NCBI GenBank assembly: GCA_014534415.1
Contig: JACVRM010000001.1
Coordinates: forward strand, 1-35,174
Origin: Thermoleophilia bacterium
GTDB lineage: Bacteria; Actinomycetota; Thermoleophilia; Gaiellales; Gaiellaceae
Length of the DNA stretch: 35,174 nucleotides
Reading direction: 5' to 3'
The notes beneath the pieces were generated by a model, which had not been told where the DNA came from, ran no database searches, and saw only the letters and a program-made list of their open reading frames with translations. This document shows, in pieces, positions 16,420 through 25,700 of the stretch. How positions within the stretch are numbered: position 1 is the first letter of the stretch; each line of letters begins with the position of its first letter. The translations under genes and the position numbers were made by a program.

Positions 16420-16841
16420 GGCTCGTCCCGCGCGAGGATGCGCAGGCCGGCGTGGCGATCGCCCGCACGCCTTCTCAGGCGCGCGGCCAGCGCCGGCACG
16501 GCCACTGCCTCGACGTAGCCGACGAGCGGCACGAGCGCGAGGACTGCGCCGCCGAGCGCGACGAGCGTGACGAGCAGTGCCGTTCCGCCGCGCGTCCCGC
16601 CGCGGCGCAGCGTCCCCGACACGACGGGGCCGGCACCCGCGCCCCCGAGCAGCCCTCCCACCGCGCCGCCGACCGCCTCGTCCCAGCCGGCCAGGAGCAG
16701 CGCCACGCCGGCTGCGCCGGCTGCGGCGAGCAGCGACGCGACAACGGCGGCGCCGCGAACACCGGCGAGCGAGCCCGCGAACGCCACCCCGAGGCTCGCA
16801 CCGAGGCCCGCAAACAGCCCGATCGTGTAGACGTCGCCCAC
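16416..16841 (-). CDS. Small polytopic membrane protein, unknown function
   Basis: 141 residues from a GTG at 16841. Three hydrophobic segments are visible: TIGLFAGLGASLGVAFAGSL, AAVVASLLAAAGAAGVALLL and TALLVTLVALGGAVLALVPL. A Gly-rich stretch (GGAVGGLLGGAGAGP) could be a further re-entrant segment. The C-terminus is basic (RLRRRAGDRHAGLRILARDEP). It overlaps the phosphatase gene by four bases, hence one transcriptional unit. I recognise no named family. The 86-base gap before the E2 stop shows only a GC palindrome (CGGGCCGGCCCG) and no clear promoter. Confidence 0.7.
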   Translation of the reverse strand: MGDVYTIGLFAGLGASLGVAFAGSLAGVRGAAVVASLLAAAGAAGVALLLAGWDEAVGGAVGGLLGGAGAGPVVSGTLRRGGTRGGTALLVTLVALGGAVLALVPLVGYVEAVAVPALAARLRRRAGDRHAGLRILARDEP

Positions 16842-16927
16842 CGCCGGCCAGTGTAGAGCGTGCCTCGTTCGGCGCTCAGCGCGCACGGGCCGGCCCGCAC
16901 GCGACGGACGCGGTGGACGGCGAGGCG

Positions 16928-18049
16928 CTAAGCGTCCCCGCCGCCCGGACCGCCGCTCTCGAGCCGGCGAATGACCGCAAGCCCGAACTCGGCGGCGCGA
17001 GCGCCGTCGACGACACGGTGGTCGAACGTCAGCGCCACATGGCCGACCGGCGCCACGAGCACCTGACCGTCGCGCACGACCGGGCGCGGGGCGACGCGGC
17101 CGACGCTCAGGATCGCCACCTCGGGGTGGTTCACGATCGGCGTCTGGAAGAGGCCCGCCGCTCTGCCGGCGCTCGTCACCGTGAAGGTGGAGCCGCGCAG
17201 CTCCTCCGGCTTGAGCGAGCCGGCGCGCGCACCCTCGGCGAGTCGGCCGACCTCGGCGGCGAGCTCCTCGAGCGGCCGGGAATCGCAGCCGCGGACGACC
17301 GGAACGACGAGCCCGGCGTCCGTCTGCACGGCCACGCCGAGGTCGTAGCGGTCGAGATAGACGATCTCGTCGCCTTCCAGGCGCGCGTTGAGCTCCGGGA
17401 ACTCCCGCAACGACAGTGCGCACGCGCGCAGGAGCATCGGGACGAGCAGCTTGAGGTCGACCCGGCTGAAGTCGCACTCCTCGACCCAGGTCACCGGCGG
17501 CACCTCGCGGTGTGCGCGCGCCATGTGCTCGGCGATCAGCCGGCGCACGCCGCGCAGCGGCTCGCGGCGGCCTTCCGCGGGGGCGACGCCGCCGGCCGCG
17601 CCGCGGACGTCCGCTTCCGTGATGCGGCCCTGCGGCCCGGTTCCCTCGACCTCCGCGAGGTCGACGCCGAGCTCGTGCGCCAGCCGGCGGACGAGCGGGG
17701 TCGCACGAACCTTGTCCGCCCGATCCCGCTGCGCCGTGACGGGTGACGCGGGAGCCGCCTGCTGCTGCGGGGCCGACTCGGCCCGCGGCTGCTCGTCCTC
17801 ACCGGCCGGCGCGCCGTCGCCGATCACGACGAGCACCGTCCCGACCGCCACGACGTCACCCTCCCCGACGAGAATCCGTCTCACCGTCCCGGCCGCGGGC
17901 GACGGGATCTCGACCGTGGTCTTGTCCGTCTGGATCTCCACGAGCGGGTCGTCCTCGGCGACGTCCTGGCCCTCGGAGACGAGCCAGCGCGCGATCTCGC
18001 CCTCCGTCAGCCCCTCGCCGAGATCCGGCAGCTTGAACTCGTAGGCCAC
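16928..18049 (-). CDS. 2-oxoacid dehydrogenase E2 (dihydrolipoyllysine acyltransferase)
   Basis: 373-residue core of a pyruvate- or branched-chain-type complex. One lipoyl domain (FKLPDLGEGLTEGEIARWLV, lipoyl Lys43 in EIQTDKTTVEIPSPAAG), an Ala/Pro/Gln linker, an E1/E3-binding domain (RATPLVRRLAHELGVDL ... GRITEADV, near 125-160) and a catalytic domain ending in LTFDHRVVDGARAAEF with the His and Asp of the HxxxDG motif. The GTG at 18049 gives a standard N-terminus; longer frames overlap the GNAT gene. E1 alpha and E1 beta lie upstream, but the GNAT gene and a repeat separate them. No E3 (lipoamide dehydrogenase) is seen in the window. Confidence 0.93.
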   Translation of the reverse strand: MAYEFKLPDLGEGLTEGEIARWLVSEGQDVAEDDPLVEIQTDKTTVEIPSPAAGTVRRILVGEGDVVAVGTVLVVIGDGAPAGEDEQPRAESAPQQQAAPASPVTAQRDRADKVRATPLVRRLAHELGVDLAEVEGTGPQGRITEADVRGAAGGVAPAEGRREPLRGVRRLIAEHMARAHREVPPVTWVEECDFSRVDLKLLVPMLLRACALSLREFPELNARLEGDEIVYLDRYDLGVAVQTDAGLVVPVVRGCDSRPLEELAAEVGRLAEGARAGSLKPEELRGSTFTVTSAGRAAGLFQTPIVNHPEVAILSVGRVAPRPVVRDGQVLVAPVGHVALTFDHRVVDGARAAEFGLAVIRRLESGGPGGGDA

Positions 18050-18077
18050 GGCGGCGGAATCTAGCGGCCCGGCCCGC

Positions 18078-18707
18078 TCAGAGCACTCGCGCGCCCGCGG
18101 CGTCGAACGCCTCGACCGTCGCGCCGGCCGCCGCGCTCGCCGCGAACTCCTCGCTGAACAGCGAGAAGACGACGACGTCCCGCGGGCCGCTGCCCGCCGC
18201 ACCGCCCGGAAGGCGCCGTCTCAGCGTTGCCTCCTCGGTGAACCCGAGCTTGCGGGGGATCGCCGCGCTCGGCGCGTTGGGCGGGTCGACGCGTATCTCC
18301 ACGCGGTCGGCTCCGCAGACGGCGAACGCGACGCGCGTGAGGGCGGCGGTCGCTTCCGTCGCGAGGCCGCTACCGGCGCGGCTGGCTCGGATCCAGTAGC
18401 CGATCTCGAAGGCGTCGTCGCCGACGCGCGTGTGCAGTCCCGTGCCGCCGACGACCTCCGACTCGTCCGGGGCAAGGATGCCGTAGACGAAGTCCTCGCC
18501 GAGATCGAAGCGAGCCCGGAACCGGCGCAGGAGCGCCACCTTCTCCTCGAGCGGCTGGGGCTCGGCCTGCGCCCACGGCATCCAGTCGCGCAGGTGATCG
18601 AGGCTCGAGTCGACCGCCTCCTTGAGCAGCGGGGCGTCGCGCGGCTCCCAGCAACGGATGAGCAGGCGCTCGGTACGCACGCGGTAGGGCGGATCGCTAC
18701 GCGCCAC
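18078..18707 (-). CDS. GNAT N-acetyltransferase (RimJ/RimL type)
   Basis: 209 residues. It opens with the RimJ/RimL-like ERLLIRCWEPRDAPLLKEAV, then FEIGYWIRASRAGSGLATEA (motif A, acetyl-CoA pyrophosphate loop RAGSGLA) and NAPSAAIPRKLGFTEEATLR (motif B). It probably acetylates a protein N-terminus or a small amine; the substrate is unknown. The GTG at 18707 is used. It lies 28 bases ahead of E2, so is probably co-transcribed with it. Its presence inside a 2-oxoacid dehydrogenase set is unusual. Confidence 0.88.
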   Translation of the reverse strand: MARSDPPYRVRTERLLIRCWEPRDAPLLKEAVDSSLDHLRDWMPWAQAEPQPLEEKVALLRRFRARFDLGEDFVYGILAPDESEVVGGTGLHTRVGDDAFEIGYWIRASRAGSGLATEATAALTRVAFAVCGADRVEIRVDPPNAPSAAIPRKLGFTEEATLRRRLPGGAAGSGPRDVVVFSLFSEEFAASAAAGATVEAFDAAGARVL

Positions 18708-18798
18708 GCTCGAACCCTAGGGCCGCGTCTCGGAGTGGGGACCGGGGAGCGTCCCGCCGGAACGTGTTCTCCATGGCCTCGACCCCCCGGGCCAGTTC

Positions 18799-18868
18799 GA
18801 GGGACTGTCCCTCTCGAGCGGCCCGCGGAGACGCGTCCTCCGTGACGAGATCGTGACGAGTCGTCCAC
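18799..18868. repeat. Dispersed intergenic repeat, copy B
   Basis: Palindrome GAGGGACTGTCCCTC, then AGCGGCCCGC, GAGACGCGTCCTC and CGTGACGAGTCGTCCAC, the same blocks in the same order and orientation as 14054-14122. The arms of the palindrome differ by compensating bases (GGGGAC/GTCCCC in copy A; GAGGGAC/GTCCCTC here), so the pairing is retained. It fills part of the 266-base gap between E1 beta and the GNAT gene, where I see nothing else. Confidence 0.6.
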
Positions 18869-18973
18869 ACAGGTCGCCGAGCGGCGGGCTATGCAGCACG
18901 ATTCGCCAGGTTCAGGCGGCGCGCCACCGGGCCAGAGCCCGTGCGTGCCGTCCGCCGCCCGCTGCGCGCGGAC

Positions 18974-20026
18974 CTAGAAGTCGAGCAGCCGCCGGACCGC
19001 CGCGGCTACCCGCTCGACGGACGGCATGTAGGCGTCCTCGATCTGCCAGTACGGGTACGGCACGTCGTAGCCGGTCACGCGCAGCACCGGCCCGCGCAGG
19101 TCGAGGATCGCCTTCTCGGCGAGGATCGCCGCCAGCTCGGCCGCGTAGCCACACGTACGCGGCGCCTCCTGGACGATCACGACGCGGCCCGTCTTGGCCG
19201 CCGACACCAGCAGCGCTTCCTCGTCCAGCGGCTTGAGCGTGCGGACGTCGAGCACCTCGACCGAGGCCTCGCCGGCGAGCGCGTCCGCCGCCTGCTCCGC
19301 CAGCGGCACCATCGAGCCATAACCGACCAGCGTCACGTCGCTGCCCCCGCGCGCCACGCGCGCCTTTCCGAGCGGCACGACGTGCTCGCCCTCCGGTACG
19401 TCACCTCGCATCGTCCGGTAGTGCAGCTTCGGCTCGAGGACGACTACTGGATCCGGCTCGCGAATCGCCGCCGCGAGCAGCCCCTTCGCGTCCGCGGGCG
19501 TCGACGGGATCGCCACCTTCACTCCCGGCGTGTGCGCGTAGTACGCCTCCGGCGAGTCGTCGTGCAGCTCCGGCGCGCGCACGCCACCGCCGTAGGGCAT
19601 CCGCACCGTCAGCGGGAACTCCATGCGCCCTCCGGTGCGCCAGCGATAGCGGCCGACGTGCGTGATGAGCTGGTCGAGCGACGGGTACGAGAACGCGTCG
19701 TACTGCATCTCGCAGACCGGCCGGAAGCCGGCCATGCAGAGGCCGATCGCGGTGCCAATGATCCCCGCCTCGGCGAGCGGCGTGTCGACGCAGCGGTCGG
19801 CGCCGAACCGGTCGCGCAGGCCCGCCGTGGCGCGGAAGACGCCGCCCGCGCGACCGACGTCCTCGCCCATCACCATCACCGAGTCGTCGCGCTCGAGCTC
19901 GACGTGGAAGCAGTCGTTGATCGCCTCCACCAGAGTCAGCTCGCGCGGCCGGCCGTCGCGGCTCACATCCGTACCTTCCGGCAGCGCCTCCGCAGAGACG
20001 GCTTCCGAACGCGCCGTCTCAGCCAC
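18974..20026 (-). CDS. 2-oxoacid dehydrogenase E1 component, beta subunit
   Basis: 350 residues. Transketolase-type pyrimidine-binding domain with VMVMGEDVGRAGGVFRAT and DTPLAEAGIIGTAIGL, followed by a C-terminal domain (VEVLDVRTLKPLDEEAL, VIVQEAPRTCGYAAELAA). It pairs with E1 alpha to form the thiamine-diphosphate active site and decarboxylates the 2-oxoacid. GTG at 20026 overlaps the E1 alpha stop by eight bases. The first 30 residues are Ala/Glu-rich and may not be conserved; a later start before PRELTLVEAINDCFHVELE is possible. It resembles PdhB/BkdA2-type subunits; substrate choice is unsettled. Confidence 0.93.
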   Translation of the reverse strand: MAETARSEAVSAEALPEGTDVSRDGRPRELTLVEAINDCFHVELERDDSVMVMGEDVGRAGGVFRATAGLRDRFGADRCVDTPLAEAGIIGTAIGLCMAGFRPVCEMQYDAFSYPSLDQLITHVGRYRWRTGGRMEFPLTVRMPYGGGVRAPELHDDSPEAYYAHTPGVKVAIPSTPADAKGLLAAAIREPDPVVVLEPKLHYRTMRGDVPEGEHVVPLGKARVARGGSDVTLVGYGSMVPLAEQAADALAGEASVEVLDVRTLKPLDEEALLVSAAKTGRVVIVQEAPRTCGYAAELAAILAEKAILDLRGPVLRVTGYDVPYPYWQIEDAYMPSVERVAAAVRRLLDF

Positions 20027-21086
20027 CGAGCACCCTGCGCAGCTCCGCGAGATCGTCCGCGAACGAGGCCGGTGCGTTCACGAAGGCATGGTCGAAGAGC
20101 AATGACACGTCCGCCGGCGGCTCGCCCTCGGCGTCCGCGATGCCCTGCCGCATCATGTCGGTCGCCTCGGCGCGAATCTGCTGGTCGAGCTCGTCCGTCA
20201 GGACGCCGAGCCGGTCGAGGTAGCCCTTGTAGCGACCGACGCACTCGCCCTTCTTCTCCTGCTCGACGCGCTCGAGGTCGATGTACGCCTTGGGGTCGTC
20301 CGCCGTCGCGTGCGGGGCGGTTCGGTACGTCACGGCCTCGACGAACGTCGGCCCCTCGCCCCGTCGCGCCCGCTCGACCGCCTCGCGCGTCGCCTCGTAG
20401 ACGGCCAGCACGTCGGCACCGTCCACGCGCACGCCCGGGATGCCGTAACCGACCGCCTTGTCCGCGAGCGTCTTCGCACGCGTCTGCGCCTCGAGCGGCG
20501 TCGAGATCGCCCACTGGTTGTTGTTGCAGAGCAGGATCAGCGGCGCGTCCATCACGGCCGCGAAGTTAGCCCCCTCGTGGAACGAGCCCTCCGACGTCGC
20601 GCCGTCGCCGAAGAAGGCGATCGCGCACGCCTGCTCGCCCTTGAGCCGCTTGCCCCACGCGAGCCCCGCCGCATGGGGAACGTGCGTCGCGATCGGCACG
20701 CAGATCGACGCGACGTTGTAGTCGGCGGGGTTCCACCAGCCCGACGGGTGTCCGCGCCACCACTGCAGCACGGTCGCCGCGGGCATCCCACGCAGGATCC
20801 CGATCGCCGACTCGCGATAGCTCGGGAAGATCCAGTCGTCGTCCGAGAGCGCGTAGACCGCCCCCGCCTGCATGGCCTCGTGATTCCAGAAGATCGCGTA
20901 GGTGCCGATGCGACCCTGCCGGTGGAAGACGACCGACCGCTCGTCGTACGTCCGCAGCAGCACGAGTGAGCGGTAGAGCTCGATCAGGTCCTGCTCGTCG
21001 AGCCCTTCGACCTCGCGGTCCGCGATCCCGCCGCCGTCGCCGATCACCCGCCGCAGCTCCGGCTCGGCGTGAAGAACCCGCGCCAT
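20019..21086 (-). CDS. 2-oxoacid dehydrogenase E1 component, alpha subunit
   Basis: 355 residues, PdhA-like. The ThDP motif GDGATSEGSFHEGANFAAV ends with LLCNNNQWAIST (GDG...NN). The N-terminus has FHRQGRIGTYAIFWNHEAMQ. The loop TYRTAPHATADDPKAY corresponds to the phosphorylation-loop region (YRxGPHTxxDDP) with Thr-Ala in place of Gly. Sequence flow resembles Gram-positive PdhA more than BkdA1, but a branched-chain role is not excluded. ATG at 21086. Only 39 bases separate it from the divergent plus-strand gene, so their promoters must be very close or overlap. Confidence 0.93.
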   Translation of the reverse strand: MARVLHAEPELRRVIGDGGGIADREVEGLDEQDLIELYRSLVLLRTYDERSVVFHRQGRIGTYAIFWNHEAMQAGAVYALSDDDWIFPSYRESAIGILRGMPAATVLQWWRGHPSGWWNPADYNVASICVPIATHVPHAAGLAWGKRLKGEQACAIAFFGDGATSEGSFHEGANFAAVMDAPLILLCNNNQWAISTPLEAQTRAKTLADKAVGYGIPGVRVDGADVLAVYEATREAVERARRGEGPTFVEAVTYRTAPHATADDPKAYIDLERVEQEKKGECVGRYKGYLDRLGVLTDELDQQIRAEATDMMRQGIADAEGEPPADVSLLFDHAFVNAPASFADDLAELRRVLGG

Positions 21087-21125
21087 TCCAGCAGGAATCT
21101 ACCCGACCCGGCCTAGGATCCCCGC

Positions 21126-21683
21126 ATGCACGACACGCTCGAGCGCCCGCTTGCGCTGGGCGGTCTGGGCTTTGCAGTCGCCCTCGCACTCTTTGCGGTG
21201 CTCGAAGACGCACGCGCCGACGCATACCTGCTCGGCCTCGCCGCCTTCTTCCTGGTCGCCTTTCTCGGTGCGCTGCGGGCCAGCCTGCGCGCCGTGGAAG
21301 GCGAGACGGCGCCGCTCTCGGCGACGGCGGTGATCGGCGGCTCCGTCGCCGCTGCCGGCTACGCCTTCCTCGCCGCGGCCTACGCCTCCGTCGCGCGTGA
21401 CGAGCTTCGCGAGCCGAACGTCGAGATCGCCGAGTTCGCGTTCTTCGTCTCGTTCCCGCAGGCGGCGGTGCTCGCGGCGGCGGCCACCGCCATGGCGCGA
21501 ACAGGAGTAGTGGCTCGTCCGCTCGGCCTCGCTGGCCAAGCGTTCGTGCCGCTTCAGCTGGGCGCGCCGCTCGTCCTGCTTTCTCCCGGTTCGGACGACT
21601 TCGCGATCGGGCTTGCGCTCGTGCCGTTCTGCGCCTGGGTCGCGGCGACGAGCATTCTGCTCGTGAGACGCCCTCGCGCCTGA
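21126..21683 (+). CDS. Small polytopic membrane protein, unknown function
   Basis: 185 residues with five hydrophobic segments: LALGGLGFAVALALFAVLE, AYLLGLAAFFLVAFLGALRA, TAVIGGSVAAAGYAFLAAAY, EFAFFVSFPQAAVLAAAAT and FAIGLALVPFCAWVAATSIL. No family is recognised. It is divergent from E1 alpha and convergent with the lipid-kinase gene; an imperfect hairpin at 21715-21736 lies between the two stops. The ATG at 21126 is the first sensible start. Confidence 0.75.
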   Translation: MHDTLERPLALGGLGFAVALALFAVLEDARADAYLLGLAAFFLVAFLGALRASLRAVEGETAPLSATAVIGGSVAAAGYAFLAAAYASVARDELREPNVEIAEFAFFVSFPQAAVLAAAATAMARTGVVARPLGLAGQAFVPLQLGAPLVLLSPGSDDFAIGLALVPFCAWVAATSILLVRRPRA

Positions 21684-21714
21684 CGGGCCACGCGAACGCG
21701 CCGCGATCTCCGAC

Positions 21715-21736
21715 CGTCCGCCTGCGAGGCGGGACG
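21715..21736. terminator. Possible bidirectional terminator between convergent genes
   Basis: CGTCCGCCT, three bases, then AGGCGGGACG: 9-bp arms with one bulged G. It lies between the plus-strand stop (21683) and the minus-strand stop (21741). There is no T-tract on either side. Confidence 0.4.
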
Positions 21737-21740
21737 TCTG

Positions 21741-22643
21741 CTACGCGAGTACCGCCACCGCGTCTCGCTCGGCCTCGAAGACCGCGTGCTCGACGTCGCC
21801 GAGGTCCTCGCCGTCCGCCTGGAGCGGCAGCGGCCGCCCGCTCCGCAGCTCGATCCGGTCGAGGTCGTGGCCGTAGAGGACGTCGGCCGCGCTCGCCTGA
21901 CCTCGCCCACGCAGCGCGTACGCGAGCAGGCGCGGCAGCACGCGGGGCGAAACGGCGCGCGGCGCTACGAGGTCGAGACCGAGCTCGAACCGCGCCCGCG
22001 GCGCCGCGTGGACCGCCAGCGGACCGGCGAAGGTGTACGGGTCGGCGTTGGCGACGAGCGCGAACGCGGCGCGACCGTGCCCGACGATCTCGAGCTCCGG
22101 CTCGAAGCGGCCGCGCCGCTCCCAGAGCAGGCGCGCGACCGTCCAGACGACGTAGGCGTCGCCCGGGCGCCGCCCGTCGCTTCGCCGGCCGCGGCGGTCG
22201 ACGCGCCGGATGAGCTCGGCGTCGAGCCCGATCCCGGCGGAGAACGTGAACCGCCGGCCGTTGACGCGCCCCAGCGAGATGCGGCGGACCGTCCCGCCGT
22301 CGAGCGCCCGGGCGACGGCTCGCGCGGCGTCCACCGGGTCGCGCGGCACGCCCAGCGCGCGCGGTAGCACGTTCGTGCCCCCGCCCGGCACGAACCCGAC
22401 CGGCACGGGGTCTCGCAGTCCGTTCAGCACCTCGTTGAAGCCGCCGTCGCCCGAGAAGACCACCACCGCGTCGAGGTCCCCCCGCAGCACAGCGGCGAGC
22501 TCGGTCGCGTGACCCGGCCGCTCGGTACGCAGCGTCGTCACGTCCGCGACCCGGCGGAGCGCGCGCTCGACGGCCGCCATGGAGTGCTCGGTGACGCGGC
22601 TCGCGAACGGATTCACGATCAAGGCCACGCGCCGCCTCGTCAC
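21741..22643 (-). CDS. Diacylglycerol kinase-family lipid kinase
   Basis: 300 residues. DAGK catalytic signatures: ALIVNPFASR at the start, VVFSGDGGFNEVLNGL (nucleotide loop GDGG) and GFVPGGGTNVLPRALGVP. The C-terminal half has FSAGIGLDAELIRRVD and PLPLQADGEDL, as in the YegS/DagK fold. It likely phosphorylates diacylglycerol or a related membrane lipid. GTG at 22643; a second GTG at 22628 (VALIVNP) is also possible. It follows the M6 protease terminator and is probably a separate transcript. Confidence 0.9.
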   Translation of the reverse strand: MTRRRVALIVNPFASRVTEHSMAAVERALRRVADVTTLRTERPGHATELAAVLRGDLDAVVVFSGDGGFNEVLNGLRDPVPVGFVPGGGTNVLPRALGVPRDPVDAARAVARALDGGTVRRISLGRVNGRRFTFSAGIGLDAELIRRVDRRGRRSDGRRPGDAYVVWTVARLLWERRGRFEPELEIVGHGRAAFALVANADPYTFAGPLAVHAAPRARFELGLDLVAPRAVSPRVLPRLLAYALRGRGQASAADVLYGHDLDRIELRSGRPLPLQADGEDLGDVEHAVFEAERDAVAVLA

Positions 22644-22684
22644 GCGCCCAGCGTACTCGCATCGCTGGACCGGGCGGAAAGACA

Positions 22685-22707
22685 GAAGGCCGGCGATGCC
22701 GGCCTTC
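22685..22707 (-). terminator. Intrinsic terminator after the M6 protease gene
   Basis: GAAGGCCGGC, GAT, GCCGGCCTTC: perfect 10-bp arms with a three-base loop. In the transcript direction (minus) it is followed by CTGTCTTTCC, a modest T-rich tail. A second, imperfect hairpin (CACGCG...CGCGTG) lies between it and the stop codon. Confidence 0.8.
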
Positions 22708-22737
22708 CATCTACCTCCTCACGCGCAAGCGCGCGTG

Positions 22738-22749
22738 TTGGACGAGGAG
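22738..22749. repeat. Inverted copy of the M6 leader, three bases past the stop codon
   Basis: TTGGACGAGGAG on the plus strand. The mRNA therefore reads CTCCTCGTCCAA, an exact 12-base complement of the leader/Shine-Dalgarno region at 27527-27538. A local partner (GAGGAGG after the CACGCG hairpin) also exists, so the pairing may instead be local. Confidence 0.5.
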
Positions 22750-22752
22750 TCT

Positions 22753-25700
22753 CTAGCGGGCGTAGAGCCCGATGTTGTCGAACGTGACCGTCCCGGCGGT
22801 TGCGAAGTCGGTCGGCGCGAAGCCGGTCAGCACGATCCGGATCTCCGCGACGCCGATCGGGATCGCCACCGCCTTTTCGAGGTCGGCGAAGCCGTTCGTC
22901 GCCAGGGGTGCGGTGAGCAGCTTGACCGTGTCGAGCACCTGCCCGGTTGCACTCAGGTAGGCGAGGCTGACGGCCGGGGCCGACGAGGCGCCGATCGCGT
23001 TCACCGAAGCGGTTACGTCGTAGGTCGCGCCGCCGGTGACCGCGATGGGAGCGCTCGTCCAGCTCGGCGAGCCGTGCACGGCCGCGTTCCCGCCCGAACC
23101 CTGCATCTGAGCGCCATGAGAACCGTCCGAGCCGCCGCTCGAGGTGTAGGACGTGGTGCCGGCGCCGGTGCTCTGACTCGACCAGCTCTCCGGAGCGGTG
23201 CCGGCCGCGTTCTGCGTCTCGAAGTCGCCGTTCTCGACCTTGTTCCCCTTGACCTCGACCGTGCGGGTCGCCGAGTTGTTGTTCTCGTTCTCCTCGGCGA
23301 CGAGACCGGTCTTGTCGGCCGTGGCCTTGATCTCATGCTGACCCTTCACGTTGCGGGTGTCCCAGACGATCGCCACCTCGGTCGACGCACCCTTCGCCAG
23401 CGCAGCGGTGTTCGCGAGCCCGAGCACGTTCGTGCCGTCGAGCAGGAACTCGGTTTTCGACGCGGGTGCGATTCCCGGGCCGGCATTCTGGATCGTCGCG
23501 GTGACCTTGACCTTCTCGCCCTCGCGGCCCTTCTGCTGGGCGACGACGAGGTTCGTCACCTGGAGGTCGGGGCCGAGCACCGTCACGGTCACGGTGGCGG
23601 TTCCCGTGAGCCCCTGGGCGTCGGTCACGGTCAGCGTCGCCGTGTAGCTACCCCTCGCGGCGTACGCGCGCGTGACGCTTTGCCCCGTCGCCGTCGGCGA
23701 GCCGTCGCCGAAATTCCACCGGTAGACCAGCTGATCGGCGGGCGTGCTGTCGTCGAAGGAGCCGGCAGCGTCGAACGTGACGGGCTCCCCGGTCCCGGCC
23801 GTCTTCGGCGTGGCGCTGGCGACCGCCGTGGGCGCAGCGTTGACGACGCCGGTGGAGTACTTGAACACCGCACAGCCGGCACCGGCCGTGATCCTCGCGT
23901 TCGCGGTCAGGTCGGAGGGCAGCGCCTCGCTGTTGGCCGTGTGGCCTGCCATCCCGAGCACGTCCAGCGTCAGGCAGCCGTAGTCGAAGTGCCAGAGGCC
24001 GTCGGGCGACGAGTCGTCGTTGAAGTTGTCCACCCAGCCGACGTCACGGAAGCGGCTGTCGCCCGTCGCGGTCGTGAAAGCGGCGTCGCGACACCGGAAC
24101 GGCGTCAGCACACCGGGCTCGGGGTGCGTCTCCTCGATGTTGTTTCCGCAGTCGTACCTCGGCTGCGGCCTCGAGTCGATGTAGTGCTGCCGCGGCGGCT
24201 GCGGCCCGCCGTTGTTGCCGTAGCCGCGCACTTCGTCGGTGTACTCGACGAGCACCCCCGGGTCCCAGCCGATCGCGCCGCGGTCTGACTGGCCGCGCCC
24301 GTTGAAGTCGAAGCCGGAGCGGTCACGCAGCTCCAGGTAGTAGGCGTGGTCGAGCGCGGACGGCTCGTCGGCCTTGATGCGGCTCCAGCCGTCCGTGCAC
24401 TTGGCGGCCACCTTCATGCCCTCGTTGCAGCCGCCCGGGAAGAGGCGCAGCTCGTCCTCCTCCGAGAAGTCGCTCGAGTAGATGACCTGGTTGCCGGCCT
24501 TGATCTCCAGGTCGTCGATGAACCAGCCCGGCCGATCCAAACCAGGGTCGGTGAAGTAGGAGAAGCGCAGCACCACCCCGCGCTTGCCCGCGTACGAGGA
24601 CAGGTCGTACTGGTCCGCGATGAACGGCGAGCCGCTGTCATAGCTGTCCTCGCCGCGGTCGACCGCGACTCGCGCCGGGCCGCCGGCGGCCGCGCCGCTC
24701 GTGCCGGTCAGGCCGTTGTCGAAGTTGTTCAAGCACGCGGAGTTGTGCGGGTTGACGGCCTTGGAGGTCGTGTAGCCCCGCTGCGAGGCGAGCGACGAGT
24801 AACTCGTCCCGTCGGTGCTCGCCAGCACGAACCCGTAGTCGAAGTCCCACTCGATGTCCCAGCTGGACTTGAAGCTGACCGTGATCGGCGTGCCCTCGGG
24901 CACGAATTCCAGCTCGGGCAGGTTCACGTCGAGGTTGTGGCCGGCCTTGGGGGCGCAGCCGAAGTCGTTGCCACGGCCTGACCACCACACGTAGGGCGCC
25001 GAGGCCTGCGTGCGCACCTTCTCGGGATCGATGATCAGACGCGGAGGCAGCTTGAGCGCGTACGCCTCGGAGTTGTGGATGTTCTGGTCGCCGTTCGCCG
25101 CCGAGAGCGTGTAGGCCTGCCCGCTCGGCGTCTGCCACTCGATCTTGCCCGTGTCGTTCTTGATCTCCTCCCAGTCGGACACGTTGCGCGTCTCGCCCGG
25201 CTGGAGGAACTTGGGGACGACCCAGCCGAGCTCTTGCTTCGAGAAGATCGTCATGTGCTGCGAGTAGTCCGCAGCCATCAGGTTCCAGTCGTTGTACGCC
25301 GAGTAGCCCGCGTAGTAGTCCGGCAGTCCGAGGTGATGGCCGTACTCGTGCGCGATCACGCTCGCGTGGTCCATCGCGTCCTCGGGGTTGATGTTGTACG
25401 GACCGACCCGTACGTGCACCGGCAGGCTGTCGCGACCGGTGCCACCGTTCGCCCGACAGTCGGCGAACTCGGCGTAGCTCTCGTTCTCCCAGCACTGCGG
25501 GACGCCCTCCAGGTCCGTCAGCTGGTCGTCCGAGACGTAACCCGCCAGGCCGGTGACCGGATCCTGGTACGAGTTCTCGAGCGACGAGGAGTGCGGCCAC
25601 GGGTTGTCGTAGGGCACGCCGTCCTCGCAGAAGATCGTCCCGAGCTGCGAGCTTCCGTTGCCGCCGCAGCCGGCGAACACGACCATCGTGAAGTCGACGA

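Noticed and set aside
20566..22710. Minus-strand open frame of 714 codons with GAGGAGG before its ATG
   Set aside because: Out of phase with the lipid kinase and E1 alpha, and strongly Arg/Pro-rich. The GAGGAGG belongs to the post-stop hairpin region of the M6 transcript.
22579..24288. Long plus-strand open frame (569 codons)
   Set aside because: Antisense to the conserved C-terminal PKD/CARDB part of the M6 protease; an effect of high GC.
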